In this document: in pieces, positions 19,414-27,809 of the stretch
Layout of the letters: every line of letters starts with the position of its first letter
Numbering within the stretch: the first letter of the stretch is position 1
Origin: Porphyrobacter sp. IPPAS B-1204
Lineage (GTDB): Bacteria > Pseudomonadota > Alphaproteobacteria > Sphingomonadales > Sphingomonadaceae
Direction: 5' to 3'
NCBI GenBank assembly: GCA_003724185.1
Contig: RHGM01000001.1
Coordinates: 744,001-808,000, forward strand
DNA: 64,000 bases
Notes under the pieces: model-generated
Database searches by the model: none
Told to the model about the DNA's origin: nothing
Seen by the model: only the letters and a program-made list of their open reading frames with translations
Program-made: the position numbers and the translations under genes

Positions 19414-20613
19414 GTGCACGGCACAACCCCGGCGCGGCTTTCCCCGTTCAACTGGGAAGACCCCTTCGATCTTGAAAGCCAATTGACCGAAGAAGAGCGG
19501 ATGATCCGCGACGCGGCGCACGGCTTTGCGCAAAGCGAACTCCAGCCCCGCGTGATACACGCCTTCCGCGAAGAGGTGGACGCGCCCGAACTGTTCCCGC
19601 TGATGGGCCGCGCAGGCCTGCTGGGCGCCACCATTCCAGAAGAGTTCGGCGGCGCGGGCGCAGGCTATGTCGCCTACGGCCTGATCGCGCGCGAGATCGA
19701 GCGAGTAGATTCAGGCTACCGTTCAATGGCGAGCGTTCAGTCCAGCCTCGTGATGCACCCGATCTACGCCTACGGATCGGATGAACAGCGCCGCAAATAC
19801 CTGCCCGGCCTTGCCAGCGGCGAATTGATCGGCTGCTTCGGCCTGACCGAGCCTGATGCAGGCTCCGACCCCGCAGGGATGAAAACCCACGCCAAGCGTG
19901 ACGGCGATGATTACGTCATCTCCGGCAGCAAGACCTGGATTTCAAACGCCCCCTTCGCCGATGTTTTCGTGGTCTGGGCCAAGAGCGAAGAACACGGCGG
20001 GGCGATCCGCGGCTTCTTGCTGGAAAAGGGCATGGCGGGCCTTTCCGCGCCCAAGATCAAGGGCAAGATTTCCTTGCGCGCTTCCACCACCGGGATGATC
20101 GTGATGGAAGACGTGCGGGTGCCCGCATCCGCGCTGCTGCCCAATGTCGAAGGGTTGAAAGGCCCGTTCGGCTGCCTCAACCGCGCACGCTATGGCATTT
20201 CGTGGGGCGCGATGGGGGCGGCGGAGTTCTGCCTTGCCGCCGCGCGCCAATACGGACTGGATCGCCACCAGTTTGGCCGCCCGCTCGCCGCGACGCAGCT
20301 GTTCCAGAAAAAGCTCGCCGACATGATGACCGACATCGCGCTGGGCCTTCAGGCCTCCCTGCGCGTGGGCCGTTTGATCGACGAGGGACGCTTTGCCCCC
20401 GACATGATCTCGATCGTCAAGCGCAACAATGTCGGCAAGGCCTTGGACATCGCCTGCGCCGCGCGCGACATGCACGGCGGCAACGGCATTTCCGAGGAAT
20501 ATCAAGTGATCCGCCACATGGTGAACCTCGAAACGGTCAACACCTATGAAGGCACGCATGATGTCCACGCGCTGATCCTAGGCCGCGCCATCACGGGGAT
20601 CGCAGCGTTCTGA
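19414..20613 (+). CDS. gcdH: Acyl-CoA dehydrogenase, glutaryl-CoA dehydrogenase type
   Basis: Glutaryl-CoA dehydrogenase converts glutaryl-CoA to crotonyl-CoA and CO2 in lysine and tryptophan breakdown. The 399-residue frame starts with GTG, eight bases after AGGAG. It shows [19 protein letters not shown], the family motifs [16 protein letters not shown] and [16 protein letters not shown], and the catalytic glutamate with its glutaryl-type context in [17 protein letters not shown]. It is the first gene of a tightly coupled unit with maiA and fahA (TGATG and ATGA junctions), which places it with aromatic amino-acid catabolism. A different acyl-CoA substrate cannot be excluded. Confidence 0.9.
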   Translation: MHGTTPARLSPFNWEDPFDLESQLTEEERMIRDAAHGFAQSELQPRVIHAFREEVDAPELFPLMGRAGLLGATIPEEFGGAGAGYVAYGLIAREIERVDSGYRSMASVQSSLVMHPIYAYGSDEQRRKYLPGLASGELIGCFGLTEPDAGSDPAGMKTHAKRDGDDYVISGSKTWISNAPFADVFVVWAKSEEHGGAIRGFLLEKGMAGLSAPKIKGKISLRASTTGMIVMEDVRVPASALLPNVEGLKGPFGCLNRARYGISWGAMGAAEFCLAAARQYGLDRHQFGRPLAATQLFQKKLADMMTDIALGLQASLRVGRLIDEGRFAPDMISIVKRNNVGKALDIACAARDMHGGNGISEEYQVIRHMVNLETVNTYEGTHDVHALILGRAITGIAAF

Positions 20614-21263
20614 TGCGGCTGTTCGGCTATTTCCGCAGCTCGACCTCCTACCGCCTCAGGATCGCGCTGAACCTCAAGGGGCTCGCGTTCGAGAACGTGC
20701 CGGTCAATCTGGTGACGGCGGAAAACAAGGACGCAGCCTTCACCAGCCGTAACCCGTTCGGATCGCTCCCGATGCTGGAGGCCGACGGGCGTGACCGGGC
20801 GCAATCGATGGCGCTGCTGGAATGGCTGGACGAGGCCTACCCAGACCCCGCGTTTCTGCCCGCCGATATCGAGGCGCGCTACACGGTGCGCGAACTGGCC
20901 TACGGCATCGCCACCGAGATTCACGCGGTGAACAACCTGCCGGTGCTGAAATATCTGAAAGACCCGCTCGGCCACACGCAGGACGAGATTGATGTCTGGT
21001 ATCGCACCTGGCTGAAGCGCACGCTCGATCCGGTCGAGGCGCGGTTGGCGCAGCTCGGCACCGGGGATTTCCTCCACGGCAATGCGCCCGGATTGTTCGA
21101 AATCGTCCTGATCCCGCAGCTCGCCAATGCGCGGCGGTTCCAATACGACCTCAGCGCCAGTCCGCACATGACCCGGATCGAAGCCGCCTGCCTTGCCCTG
21201 CCCGCTTTCATCGCGGCGCATCCCGATAACCAAGATGATTCCCCGGAGAGGAAACCCGAATGA
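20613..21263 (+). CDS. maiA: Maleylacetoacetate isomerase
   Basis: A zeta-class glutathione transferase of 216 residues that isomerises maleylacetoacetate to fumarylacetoacetate using glutathione. The N-terminal thioredoxin-like domain has RSSTSYRLRIALNLKGL with the class motif SSxSxR, followed by NPFGSLPMLE. The C-terminal helical domain contains VRELAYGIATEIHAVNNLPV. It starts inside the stop codon of gcdH and ends overlapping the start of fahA, so its product can pass directly to the next enzyme encoded. Confidence 0.93.
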   Translation: MRLFGYFRSSTSYRLRIALNLKGLAFENVPVNLVTAENKDAAFTSRNPFGSLPMLEADGRDRAQSMALLEWLDEAYPDPAFLPADIEARYTVRELAYGIATEIHAVNNLPVLKYLKDPLGHTQDEIDVWYRTWLKRTLDPVEARLAQLGTGDFLHGNAPGLFEIVLIPQLANARRFQYDLSASPHMTRIEAACLALPAFIAAHPDNQDDSPERKPE

Positions 21264-22270
21264 AACTCGCCACACTCGACAACGGCACGCGCGACGGGAT
21301 GCTGGTGGTCGTCTCGAAAGACCTGACCCGCTGCTGCGCCGCCGGTTATATCGCGCCGACCATGCAGGCCGCGCTCGACAATTGGGAGCGGGTTGCGCCG
21401 GAGCTTGAGGTGCTGGCCCGCGATGTCGAACACGAGACCGTTCCGTGCGAGCGGTTCCATGAACGTCAGGCGCACTCGCCCCTGCCCCGCGCCTACCAGT
21501 GGGCCGATGGCAGCGCCTATATCAACCACGTGGAACTCGTCCGGCAGGCGCGTGGGAGCACGGTTCCTGCCAGCTTCTACACCGACCCGCTGATGTATCA
21601 GGGCGGATCGGACGGTTTCCTTCGCCCGCGTCAGGACATTCCGCTCGGCAATCCGGCATGGGGCTGCGACATGGAGGGAGAAATCGCCTGCATCACCGAC
21701 GATGTGCCGATGGGCGTGTCGGCGGAAGACGCGGCGGGGCACATCAAGCTGCTGATGCTGGTCAACGACGTGAGCCTTCGCGGGTTGATCCCTGCGGAGC
21801 TGGAAAAGGGCTTCGGCTTCTTCCAGTCCAAACCCGCCAGCGCCTTCTCGCCCGTGGCTGTGACGCCCGATGAATTGGGTGACGCGTGGACTGACTGCCT
21901 GATCCACCTGCCGCTGATGGTCGACCTGAACGGCAAGCCCTTTGGCCGCGCCAATGCGGGCAAGGACGCGACCTTCAGCCTTGCGCAGCTGGTTGCCCAC
22001 GCAGCCAAGACCCGCAATCTGGGGGCTGGCACAGTGATCGGCACGGGCACCGTGTCAAACAAGGGCGCGGATGGCGGGCCGGGCCAACCGGTCGCCGAAG
22101 GCGGCGCGGGCTATTCCTGCATCGCGGAGATCCGCATGATCGAAACCATCCGCGATGGCGCGCCTGCCACCCCGTTCATGCAACCCGGTGACACCGTCCG
22201 GATCGAAATGCGCGATGCCCACAACCACTCGATCTTTGGCGCGATCGAGCAGCACGTTACGGCGGCCTAA
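21260..22270 (+). CDS. fahA: Fumarylacetoacetate hydrolase family protein
   Basis: This enzyme cleaves fumarylacetoacetate to fumarate and acetoacetate, the last step of tyrosine/homogentisate breakdown. The 336-residue protein is of the shorter bacterial FAH type. The metal-binding region shows [13 protein letters not shown] and [13 protein letters not shown], with a conserved tail [15 protein letters not shown] and [11 protein letters not shown]. Adjacency to maiA supports the assignment. No homogentisate dioxygenase or 4-hydroxyphenylpyruvate dioxygenase gene lies in the window. Its stop overlaps the convergent alternative oxidase stop by four bases. Confidence 0.93.
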   Translation: MKLATLDNGTRDGMLVVVSKDLTRCCAAGYIAPTMQAALDNWERVAPELEVLARDVEHETVPCERFHERQAHSPLPRAYQWADGSAYINHVELVRQARGSTVPASFYTDPLMYQGGSDGFLRPRQDIPLGNPAWGCDMEGEIACITDDVPMGVSAEDAAGHIKLLMLVNDVSLRGLIPAELEKGFGFFQSKPASAFSPVAVTPDELGDAWTDCLIHLPLMVDLNGKPFGRANAGKDATFSLAQLVAHAAKTRNLGAGTVIGTGTVSNKGADGGPGQPVAEGGAGYSCIAEIRMIETIRDGAPATPFMQPGDTVRIEMRDAHNHSIFGAIEQHVTAA

Positions 22271-22959
22271 GGCGCGGTCTGCCCTTCCAGCGGGCGGTGC
22301 GCCTTGCGGTTGTCCAGCTCGGCAACGAAGTAGTGGTTCACATCGCGGTGCTCGGCCTCGTCGGCGCGCACCGCGATGATGACATCGCGAAGGCGCGCAT
22401 TGGCGGGCAGCTGCCAGTAATCAATCGCGATCTTGGGCGCGGGGATGTTCTCGTGCCGCCCGGCGTCAACCTCGGCGAGATACTGGGTGTAGCTGTAGAC
22501 CGCCTCTTCCTCGAAATAGGCGACCACCCGGTGCGCGGTGCGCGGGGCGAACAGGTAGAGGAAGAAGTAGAAATTGTAGAACACCAGCTGCACCGCTACG
22601 ATCAGTGCGCGTTCAAACCGGTTCGGCTGGGCGATTTCAATGAAGGTCATCAGGTGCATCCGCTCATTCTCGGCCTCGTCGAGCAGGGTGCGGATCCAGC
22701 CGTCGTCGTCGCGCATTTTGCGCAGCGCGGTGAGGTGCTGCCACAAGCCGCCGACCATGCCCGGCACCGCCGCCACGGTCTCCAGCACCACGGCGCGGTG
22801 GCCGTAACGCTTGGCAAAGAACCGGTCAGCGCAGAAGCGCAGCAGCTTAACGAAGGCGAACGCCACCTTGTCGCTGGCCCCCTGCGGCGCGACATGGGTA
22901 TCGATGGCGATATCCGGATTGTTCTGGCGCACCAGCGGACGGGGATCAAAGGGCTTCAT
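22267..22959 (-). CDS. aox: Cyanide-insensitive alternative oxidase (diiron ubiquinol oxidase)
   Basis: The 230-residue protein has all four conserved regions of alternative oxidase: [12 protein letters not shown] (ligand E60), [13 protein letters not shown] (E99 and H102), [14 protein letters not shown] (E150-E152) and [17 protein letters not shown] (E201 and H204). These are the six diiron ligands. Two hydrophobic hairpin helices mark it as a monotopic inner-membrane enzyme that oxidises ubiquinol and reduces oxygen without pumping protons. The ATG at 22959 ([10 protein letters not shown]) is chosen because similarity begins there; the open frame reaches 23223. Bacterial copies are restricted to some alpha-, beta- and gammaproteobacteria. 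A dyad upstream may control it. Confidence 0.93.
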   Translation of the reverse strand: MKPFDPRPLVRQNNPDIAIDTHVAPQGASDKVAFAFVKLLRFCADRFFAKRYGHRAVVLETVAAVPGMVGGLWQHLTALRKMRDDDGWIRTLLDEAENERMHLMTFIEIAQPNRFERALIVAVQLVFYNFYFFLYLFAPRTAHRVVAYFEEEAVYSYTQYLAEVDAGRHENIPAPKIAIDYWQLPANARLRDVIIAVRADEAEHRDVNHYFVAELDNRKAHRPLEGQTAP

Positions 22960-23049
22960 CGTCTTACCTGCCTCAGCTTGCGAGATGTATTCTTGTAACG
23001 CTGAAGTGGGGTGAATCTTTCCCGTCAGAAGCCTGCAACGAACTTGTTT

Positions 23050-23070
23050 TTGCAACGCGGCTTGTTGCAA
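23050..23070. promoter_or_regulatory. Inverted repeat TTGCAAC-N7-GTTGCAA upstream of the alternative oxidase gene
   Basis: TTGCAAC at 23050-23056 pairs perfectly with GTTGCAA at 23064-23070. Related TGCAACG and GCGCAAC motifs occur within 40 bases on both sides. The site lies 91-111 bases before the alternative oxidase start in a 313-base stretch (22960-23272) that otherwise holds no convincing gene. It is a candidate operator for the oxidase; the regulator is unknown. Confidence 0.4.
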
Positions 23071-23190
23071 TCGGCGCAACACTGCGCGGCGGAAGCCGTG
23101 CCAGTGCCTGCTTTCAGCCAGACCACCCCAGACCGCGGCTAGCCCGGCCTTGACCCTCGCCAGCCTGCCTCCAGATAGAGCATCCAGCGA

Positions 23191-23206
23191 TGTTTCACGG
23201 GAAACA
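23191..23206. promoter_or_regulatory. parS-like ParB-binding site
   Basis: On the minus strand the sequence reads TGTTTCCCGTGAAACA, 15 of 16 bases identical to the perfect bacterial parS palindrome TGTTTCACGTGAAACA. It lies in the non-coding stretch between the alternative oxidase and aldehyde dehydrogenase genes. parS sites usually cluster near the replication origin. This is a match by motif only; neither parA nor parB lies in the window. Confidence 0.5.
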
Positions 23207-23272
23207 TTCGCCCCTGGCAGCAATCCTCGCTAGGGATCACGCCAACCCCAGAGCCCACCGATGGAGCACACC

Positions 23273-24724
23273 ATGTCCGAATATCCCACCGTCTCAATGC
23301 TCATCAACGGCCAGTGGATCGCCGCCGGAGAAGCGGGCGCAATGGATGTGGTGAACCCGGCCACCGGGGCGGTGATCGGGCAGTGCCCCAAGGCCTCCCC
23401 CGCCCAGCTTGATGCGGCGTTGAAGGCAGCGGATGATGCCTTCGTCTCGTGGAGCCAGACATCGGGGGCGGAACGTTACGCCATCCTGCGCCGTGCTGCC
23501 GATTTGCTGCGGGAACGGGCACCCGCCATCGCCAGGGTGGTGACCGCCGAGATGGGCAAGCCCCGCGCACAGGCGGTGGGCGAGATCACCGGATCGGCCG
23601 ACACCCTCGATTTCCTTGGCGAGGAAGCCAAGCGTCGCGGCGGGCGGCTGATCCCGACACGCGGCAACCAGCTGATCGCGCAGATGGTGACGCATGAACC
23701 GGTCGGCCCCTGCGTGTTGCTCACCCCTTGGAACTTCCCGGTCAACCTGCCCGCCAAGAAAATCGCCGGCGCCCTGGCGGCGGGCTGCACCGCGATTTTG
23801 AAGCCGGCGGAAAACACCCCGGCATCAGCGCAGTTGCTGGTGGAATGTTTTGTCGACGCAGGGCTGCCCAAGGGCGTGCTCAATCTGGTCTATGGCGACC
23901 CCGGCCCCGTCTCGGAGCGTCTGATCGCATCGCCTGTCACGCGCAAGGTCAGCTTCACCGGGTCGACCGCGGTCGGCAAGCAACTCGGCGCGCTGGCCGC
24001 CAGCCACATGAAGCGCTTTACCCCCGAACTGGGCGGCCATGCCCCGGTGATCGTCAGCAAGCACGCCGATCTGGATCGCGCCGTGGCGATGTGCGCAGGC
24101 ACCAAGTTCCGCAATGCCGGGCAGGTCTGCGTCTCGCCCACGCGCTTTCTGGTGGCACGCGAGGTCTATGATCGCTTCGTCGCCGAATTCGCCAGCCGCG
24201 CCAGCAAGCTGAAGGTCGGCGATCCGGGCATGGATGACACGGTCGACATGGGACCGCTTGCCCACGGGCGGCGGATCGCGGCGATGGAGCAGGTCGTTGC
24301 CGATGCGGGCGGCAATCGCGGCGAGGTGGTCACCGGCGGATCAGTGATCGCGGGCAGCGGGTTCTTCTTCCAGCCGACCGTCATCGCCAACCCCGCGCCG
24401 GACAGCCGCTTCATGACCGAGGAGCCCTTCGGCCCTATCGCCGGGATCGTGCCGTTCGATGCCATTGAAGACGCGGTGCGGATCGCCAATTCGCTGCGCT
24501 ATGGCCTCGCCGCCTATGCCTTTTCCGGCGATCTGGATGAGGCGCACTATCTGGGCAAGGCGCTGCGGGCGGGCATGGTGGGTATCAACCAGTTGATCGT
24601 GTCCTCCCCCGAAACCCCGTTCGGCGGGATCGGCGATTCAGGGTTCGGATCGGAAGGGGGCGAGGAAGGCTATCTCGCCTTCACCGATACCAAGCTGGTG
24701 ATGCTGGCCAAAGCGGGCGGTTAA
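23273..24724 (+). CDS. NAD(P)-dependent aldehyde dehydrogenase, succinate-semialdehyde dehydrogenase type
   Basis: The protein (483 residues) has the aldehyde dehydrogenase core: LLTPWNFPVNLPAKKIAGAL, the cofactor-binding VSFTGSTAVGKQLG, the catalytic glutamate in ELGGHAPVIV and the nucleophilic cysteine in NAGQVCVSPTRFLV. The C-terminal TPFGGIGDSGFGSEGG is close to GabD and related succinate-semialdehyde dehydrogenases, so oxidation of a short semialdehyde is likely; the exact substrate is not. The ATG at 23273 is six bases after GGAG; an in-frame ATG at 23261 is an alternative. It diverges from the alternative oxidase gene. Confidence 0.88.
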   Translation: MSEYPTVSMLINGQWIAAGEAGAMDVVNPATGAVIGQCPKASPAQLDAALKAADDAFVSWSQTSGAERYAILRRAADLLRERAPAIARVVTAEMGKPRAQAVGEITGSADTLDFLGEEAKRRGGRLIPTRGNQLIAQMVTHEPVGPCVLLTPWNFPVNLPAKKIAGALAAGCTAILKPAENTPASAQLLVECFVDAGLPKGVLNLVYGDPGPVSERLIASPVTRKVSFTGSTAVGKQLGALAASHMKRFTPELGGHAPVIVSKHADLDRAVAMCAGTKFRNAGQVCVSPTRFLVAREVYDRFVAEFASRASKLKVGDPGMDDTVDMGPLAHGRRIAAMEQVVADAGGNRGEVVTGGSVIAGSGFFFQPTVIANPAPDSRFMTEEPFGPIAGIVPFDAIEDAVRIANSLRYGLAAYAFSGDLDEAHYLGKALRAGMVGINQLIVSSPETPFGGIGDSGFGSEGGEEGYLAFTDTKLVMLAKAGG

Positions 24725-24733
24725 GCGCCGCAA

Positions 24734-24895
24734 TCAGGCGTAGGGGATAAGCTCGGCAATCCGCGAAATCAGCGATTTGCGCGTTTCCATGGGCTGGATG
24801 CGGCCATACCGCGCGCGGCGCGAATGTTCGTCATGGAGGCAAACCGTGCGGCGCTTTGGGTCTGGTCTGCTGGACCAGATGGTTGGTTTTTCCAT
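24734..24895 (-). CDS. Unrecognised 53-residue protein
   Basis: A minus-strand frame of 54 codons starts with ATG at 24895, eight bases after GGGGA, and ends with TGA at 24734. The product starts MEKPTIWSSRPDPKRR, has a very basic middle (HDEHSRRARYGRIQPME) and ends RKSLISRIAELIPYA, a likely amphipathic helix. Arg/Lys-rich composition suggests nucleic-acid or protein contact. I do not recognise the family, and nothing proves expression; the well-placed ribosome site and coherent composition are the only support. It lies after the lactate-oxidase-like gene, on the same strand. Confidence 0.45.
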   Translation of the reverse strand: MEKPTIWSSRPDPKRRTVCLHDEHSRRARYGRIQPMETRKSLISRIAELIPYA

Positions 24896-25055
24896 TGTTG
24901 CGTCCCCGAATCGCGTTTTGTTATGTTGCGATAGCTAACACCAAATCTGTGGATAAAACGAGTCCTAACGCCCTTCTGCGCAAAAATGGTTACGAGAACG
25001 TCAAGAGCCGAAAGGTGCAAAAGCGCGATTGGGTTCCCGGGTGTTGCAAAATGTC
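24896..25055. other. Intergenic stretch with one perfect DnaA-box motif
   Basis: This 160-base stretch is lower in GC than its surroundings. It holds TGTGGATAA at 24948-24956, the reverse complement of the DnaA box TTATCCACA. No second box, no AT-rich unwinding element and no promoter that I can support are visible. It probably contains the promoter of the 53-residue frame. Confidence 0.35.
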
Positions 25056-26222
25056 CTAGGTATTTGTGCGGCGCACCCCGGCTGCGCGGACATCGGCGAG
25101 CGTGGGGTAGCCGTTGACCGCCATCAGCAGATCGGCCTCGGCCAGAATAGATCGCAGCACCCAGGCCGCGCCCTCTGCCCCGCCGAGCGCAAGGCCATAG
25201 GTGTAAGGCCGGCCAACGCCCACCGCGCGCGCACCCATCGCCAGCGCCTTCACCGCATCGGTACCGGACCGCACGCCGCTGTCGAACAGCACCGGTGTGT
25301 CGCCCGCCGCCGCGACCACGTCCGCCAGCAGATCGATGGTCGCGATCCCGCCATTGGCCTGCCGCCCGCCGTGGTTGGAGCAATAGACCGCGTCCGCCCC
25401 TGTATCGACCGCACGGCGCGCATCGTCTGGGTGGCAGATGCCCTTCAGCACGATCGGCAGGTTGGTCACGGATTTGAACCACGCCATGTCGTCCCACGTC
25501 AGCACCTGCCCGAAGGTCGCAGCCCACGTAAAGATCGCCGCTGCGGGATCTTCCTCGGGGGGCTTTGCCAGCAGTGACCGGAACACGGGATCGGTGAAGT
25601 AGTTCTGCAAGACCTTCCCGCGCAGCTGCGGAAAGTTCGATGCGTTGAGGTCACGCGGTCGCCAGCCAGTGACCCAGGTATCCAGCGTCACCACCAGCGC
25701 CTTGTATCCCGCATCCTCGGCGCGGCGGATCAGGCTTGTGGCCAGTTCCTTGTTCTTGGGGGTGTAGAGCTGGAACCACGCGGGCGTATCCCCGCAGGCC
25801 GCCTTCACATCCTCCAGCGGATCGTTCGCCAGCGTCGAGGCGCAGAACGGCACACCCGTCATGGCTGATGCGCGGGCGGCGGCCATATCGCCGTGACGGT
25901 CCTGCGATGCTTCTCCGTTCAGCCCAATGGGGGCCATGAACAGCGGCGTGGGATAGGTATGCCCGAACAGTTCGATGCTGAGGTCGCGGGTGGCGCAATC
26001 GACCATCATCCGCGGCACCATGCCCCAGTGGTGGAAGGCGGCGGCGTTCTGGTCCTGCGTGTGTTCATCCCCGCAGCCGCCCGCGACATAGTTCGTCAGG
26101 CTCGGCCCCAGCGCTTCGTGCGCGCGCTTTTCCAGGGTGGCGAAATCGACCGGGAAGGTGGGCAAGATGCCGCGCAGGCCGGCGTTGTAGATCTCGTTCT
26201 GCATCGCGCCGAAATTGCTCAT
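25056..26222 (-). CDS. FMN-dependent alpha-hydroxy-acid oxidising enzyme (lactate 2-monooxygenase-like)
   Basis: The 388-residue TIM-barrel flavoprotein has the family's early segment NYVAGGCGDEHTQDQNAAAF and RMMVDCATRDLSIELFG, which resemble lactate 2-monooxygenase more than LldD. FMN contacts lie in FMAPIGLNGE and WFQLYTPKNKELA. The active-site block is CSNHGGRQANGG (catalytic histidine and substrate arginine), followed by VLFDSGVRSGTDAVKALAMG. It oxidises an L-2-hydroxy acid, probably lactate, passing electrons to oxygen or quinones. It lies 69 bases after the DCC gene on the same strand as cytochrome bd, so it may feed that chain. Confidence 0.85.
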   Translation of the reverse strand: MSNFGAMQNEIYNAGLRGILPTFPVDFATLEKRAHEALGPSLTNYVAGGCGDEHTQDQNAAAFHHWGMVPRMMVDCATRDLSIELFGHTYPTPLFMAPIGLNGEASQDRHGDMAAARASAMTGVPFCASTLANDPLEDVKAACGDTPAWFQLYTPKNKELATSLIRRAEDAGYKALVVTLDTWVTGWRPRDLNASNFPQLRGKVLQNYFTDPVFRSLLAKPPEEDPAAAIFTWAATFGQVLTWDDMAWFKSVTNLPIVLKGICHPDDARRAVDTGADAVYCSNHGGRQANGGIATIDLLADVVAAAGDTPVLFDSGVRSGTDAVKALAMGARAVGVGRPYTYGLALGGAEGAAWVLRSILAEADLLMAVNGYPTLADVRAAGVRRTNT

Positions 26223-26291
26223 GGCGGCTGTTCTCTCCCTTTTGTGTTTCAGGGCAGATCAGCCGATGCGGCGCATCAGGGCAAGCGCTTT

Positions 26292-26642
26292 CTAGGTGAA
26301 GAAGCGTTGCAGGCGCGGGCGCACCTTGAGGAAGCGGAGATAGGCCGCCTCCAGCACCCGCAGCACAGCCGCGTTGCGCGCCGCCAGCCCCAGCGGGCGC
26401 AGCAGCGGGATCGCGCGCCACATCGCAGCAAAGGCAGCCGCGCCGGAATACACCACCCCGGCCTCCTCGGCATGGAAGCGGGCGAGAAGCGTGGCGCGGT
26501 CAATCGGGCAGGACGGGTCGGCGCCCTCGGCCACGTCAACGAAGGTGATCGCGCCGCGCTTGTCGAGCCGCCGCATCAGCGCAATCTCGCGCAGGCACAG
26601 CGGGCAGGCGCCATCGAACCAGACCTTGACCAGCGCCGTCAT
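26292..26642 (-). CDS. DCC-family thiol-disulfide oxidoreductase-like protein (DUF393)
   Basis: The 116-residue protein starts [20 protein letters not shown], containing the defining DGxCPLC motif of the DCC family. It continues with [14 protein letters not shown] and [20 protein letters not shown], also typical. The paired cysteines suggest thiol-disulfide chemistry, though family function is poorly known. Its ATG overlaps the stop of the DUF2474 gene (ATGA), so it appears to be the fourth gene of the cyd unit. The open frame reaches 26741, but the DCC motif must lie close to the N-terminus, so 26642 is used. Confidence 0.87.
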   Translation of the reverse strand: MTALVKVWFDGACPLCLREIALMRRLDKRGAITFVDVAEGADPSCPIDRATLLARFHAEEAGVVYSGAAAFAAMWRAIPLLRPLGLAARNAAVLRVLEAAYLRFLKVRPRLQRFFT

Positions 26643-26779
26643 GTTGAGGGCGCGATCCACAGACGGATGACATAGGCGACCGCTCCCAGCACCGCGACGC
26701 TCGCCGCCCAGATTGCGGCCATCCACAGCAGGCGCTTCCACAGAGGGGCTTCGGGTTCCATCTCCGGCGGCGCAAGCAT
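26639..26779 (-). CDS. DUF2474 small membrane protein of the cytochrome bd operon
   Basis: A 46-residue frame begins with ATG at 26779, eight bases after AGGA, and ends in TGA overlapping the next start. It reads [20 protein letters not shown] followed by a membrane helix ([18 protein letters not shown]) and RLWIAPST. The pattern of a short N-terminus, PLWKR, one helix and an arginine close after it matches DUF2474. That family of tiny proteins is encoded after cydAB in proteobacteria and is analogous to CydX/CbdX, which stabilise the oxidase. Position 34 bases after cydB supports the call. Confidence 0.85.
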   Translation of the reverse strand: MLAPPEMEPEAPLWKRLLWMAAIWAASVAVLGAVAYVIRLWIAPST

Positions 26780-26813
26780 TATCGCTGTCCTACCGCTGCG
26801 CTACTTGAGGACA

Positions 26814-27809
26814 TCAGTGGTACCCCTCATCCGCAACCTTGCCGCGGAACACCCAATAGGCCCACACGGTGTAGGCGATGATCAGCGGCATCGTGACCGC
26901 CACGCCCACCAGCATGAAGATCTGGCTGCGTTCCGGCGCGGCGGCGTCCCAGATGGTGAGGCCGGGCGGCACGACATAGGGCCAGATCGTCACCCCCAGC
27001 CCGCTCATCCCCAGAAAGAACAGCGCGATGGCGAGCCAGAACGGCTTGGAATTGCGGGCATTGAGGATGCCGTGCAGCAGCGAGAGCGAGACCACCGCCG
27101 TCACAATCGGCACCGGCGCGACCCAATAGATTTGCGGGGCGGTCAGCCAGTGGGAGGCGTATTCTTCATTGAGCGCGATGTTGTAGAGGCTCACCGCCCC
27201 CATCAGCACAATCGTCGCCCCGCCGGCCCAGATCGCCAGCTTGCGCGCATGGTCCTGTTCCGCGCCGTCGAGCTTCCAGATCAGCCAAGTGCTGCCCAGC
27301 AGGGCATACCCGGCCACCGTGCCGAGGCCGGTCAGCAAGGTGTAGGGCGTCAGCCAGTCCCACCAGCTGCCGGCATAGGCGCGGTCCACCACCTCGATCC
27401 CTTGCAGCAGCGCGCCCAGTGTCATCCCCTGCGCGAACGCCGCGACAAACGAACCGCCGGTGAAGGCTATGTCCCAGAACCTCTGGTGCGCCGGATCGCG
27501 CCAGCGGTATTCGAAGGCGACGCCCCGGAACACGAGGCCCAGCAGCATCGCGATAATCAGCGGATAGGTCGCAGGCAGGATCACGGCGTAGGCGAGCGGG
27601 AAAGCGGCAAACAGCCCGCCCCCGCCCAGCACCAGCCAGGTCTCGTTCCCGTCCCACACCGGCGCGATTGAATTCATCGCCCGGTCACGCTCGCGCCCGG
27701 CGCTGAAGGTCGGGAACAGGATACCGATGCCGAGGTCAAACCCGTCCATCACCACATAAGCGAAGACCGCAAAGGCGATGATGAAGGCCCAGATGACGGT
27801 AAGATCCAT
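26814..27809 (-). CDS. cydB: Cytochrome bd-type quinol oxidase subunit II
   Basis: Subunit II pairs with CydA to form the bd oxidase. The protein (331 residues) is hydrophobic with about nine helices and starts MDLTVIWAFIIAFAVFAYVV. Conserved blocks are MDGFDLGIGILFP, PVWDGNETWLVLGGGGLFAAF and FRGVAFEYRWRD, as in CydB/CioB. The ATG at 27809 overlaps the cydA stop (TGATG); a GTG one codon earlier is possible. The cyd genes, DUF2474 and DCC genes form one tightly packed unit. Confidence 0.95.
   Translation of the reverse strand: MDLTVIWAFIIAFAVFAYVVMDGFDLGIGILFPTFSAGRERDRAMNSIAPVWDGNETWLVLGGGGLFAAFPLAYAVILPATYPLIIAMLLGLVFRGVAFEYRWRDPAHQRFWDIAFTGGSFVAAFAQGMTLGALLQGIEVVDRAYAGSWWDWLTPYTLLTGLGTVAGYALLGSTWLIWKLDGAEQDHARKLAIWAGGATIVLMGAVSLYNIALNEEYASHWLTAPQIYWVAPVPIVTAVVSLSLLHGILNARNSKPFWLAIALFFLGMSGLGVTIWPYVVPPGLTIWDAAAPERSQIFMLVGVAVTMPLIIAYTVWAYWVFRGKVADEGYH

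Noticed and set aside
23191..24956. Replication origin
   Set aside because: One parS-like site and one DnaA box are not enough; no DnaA-box cluster, AT-rich unwinding element or dnaA/parAB genes are present.
24856..25059. A 67-codon plus-strand frame in the gap after the aldehyde dehydrogenase
   Set aside because: No ribosome site, unusual composition, and it overlaps the better supported 53-residue frame on the other strand.
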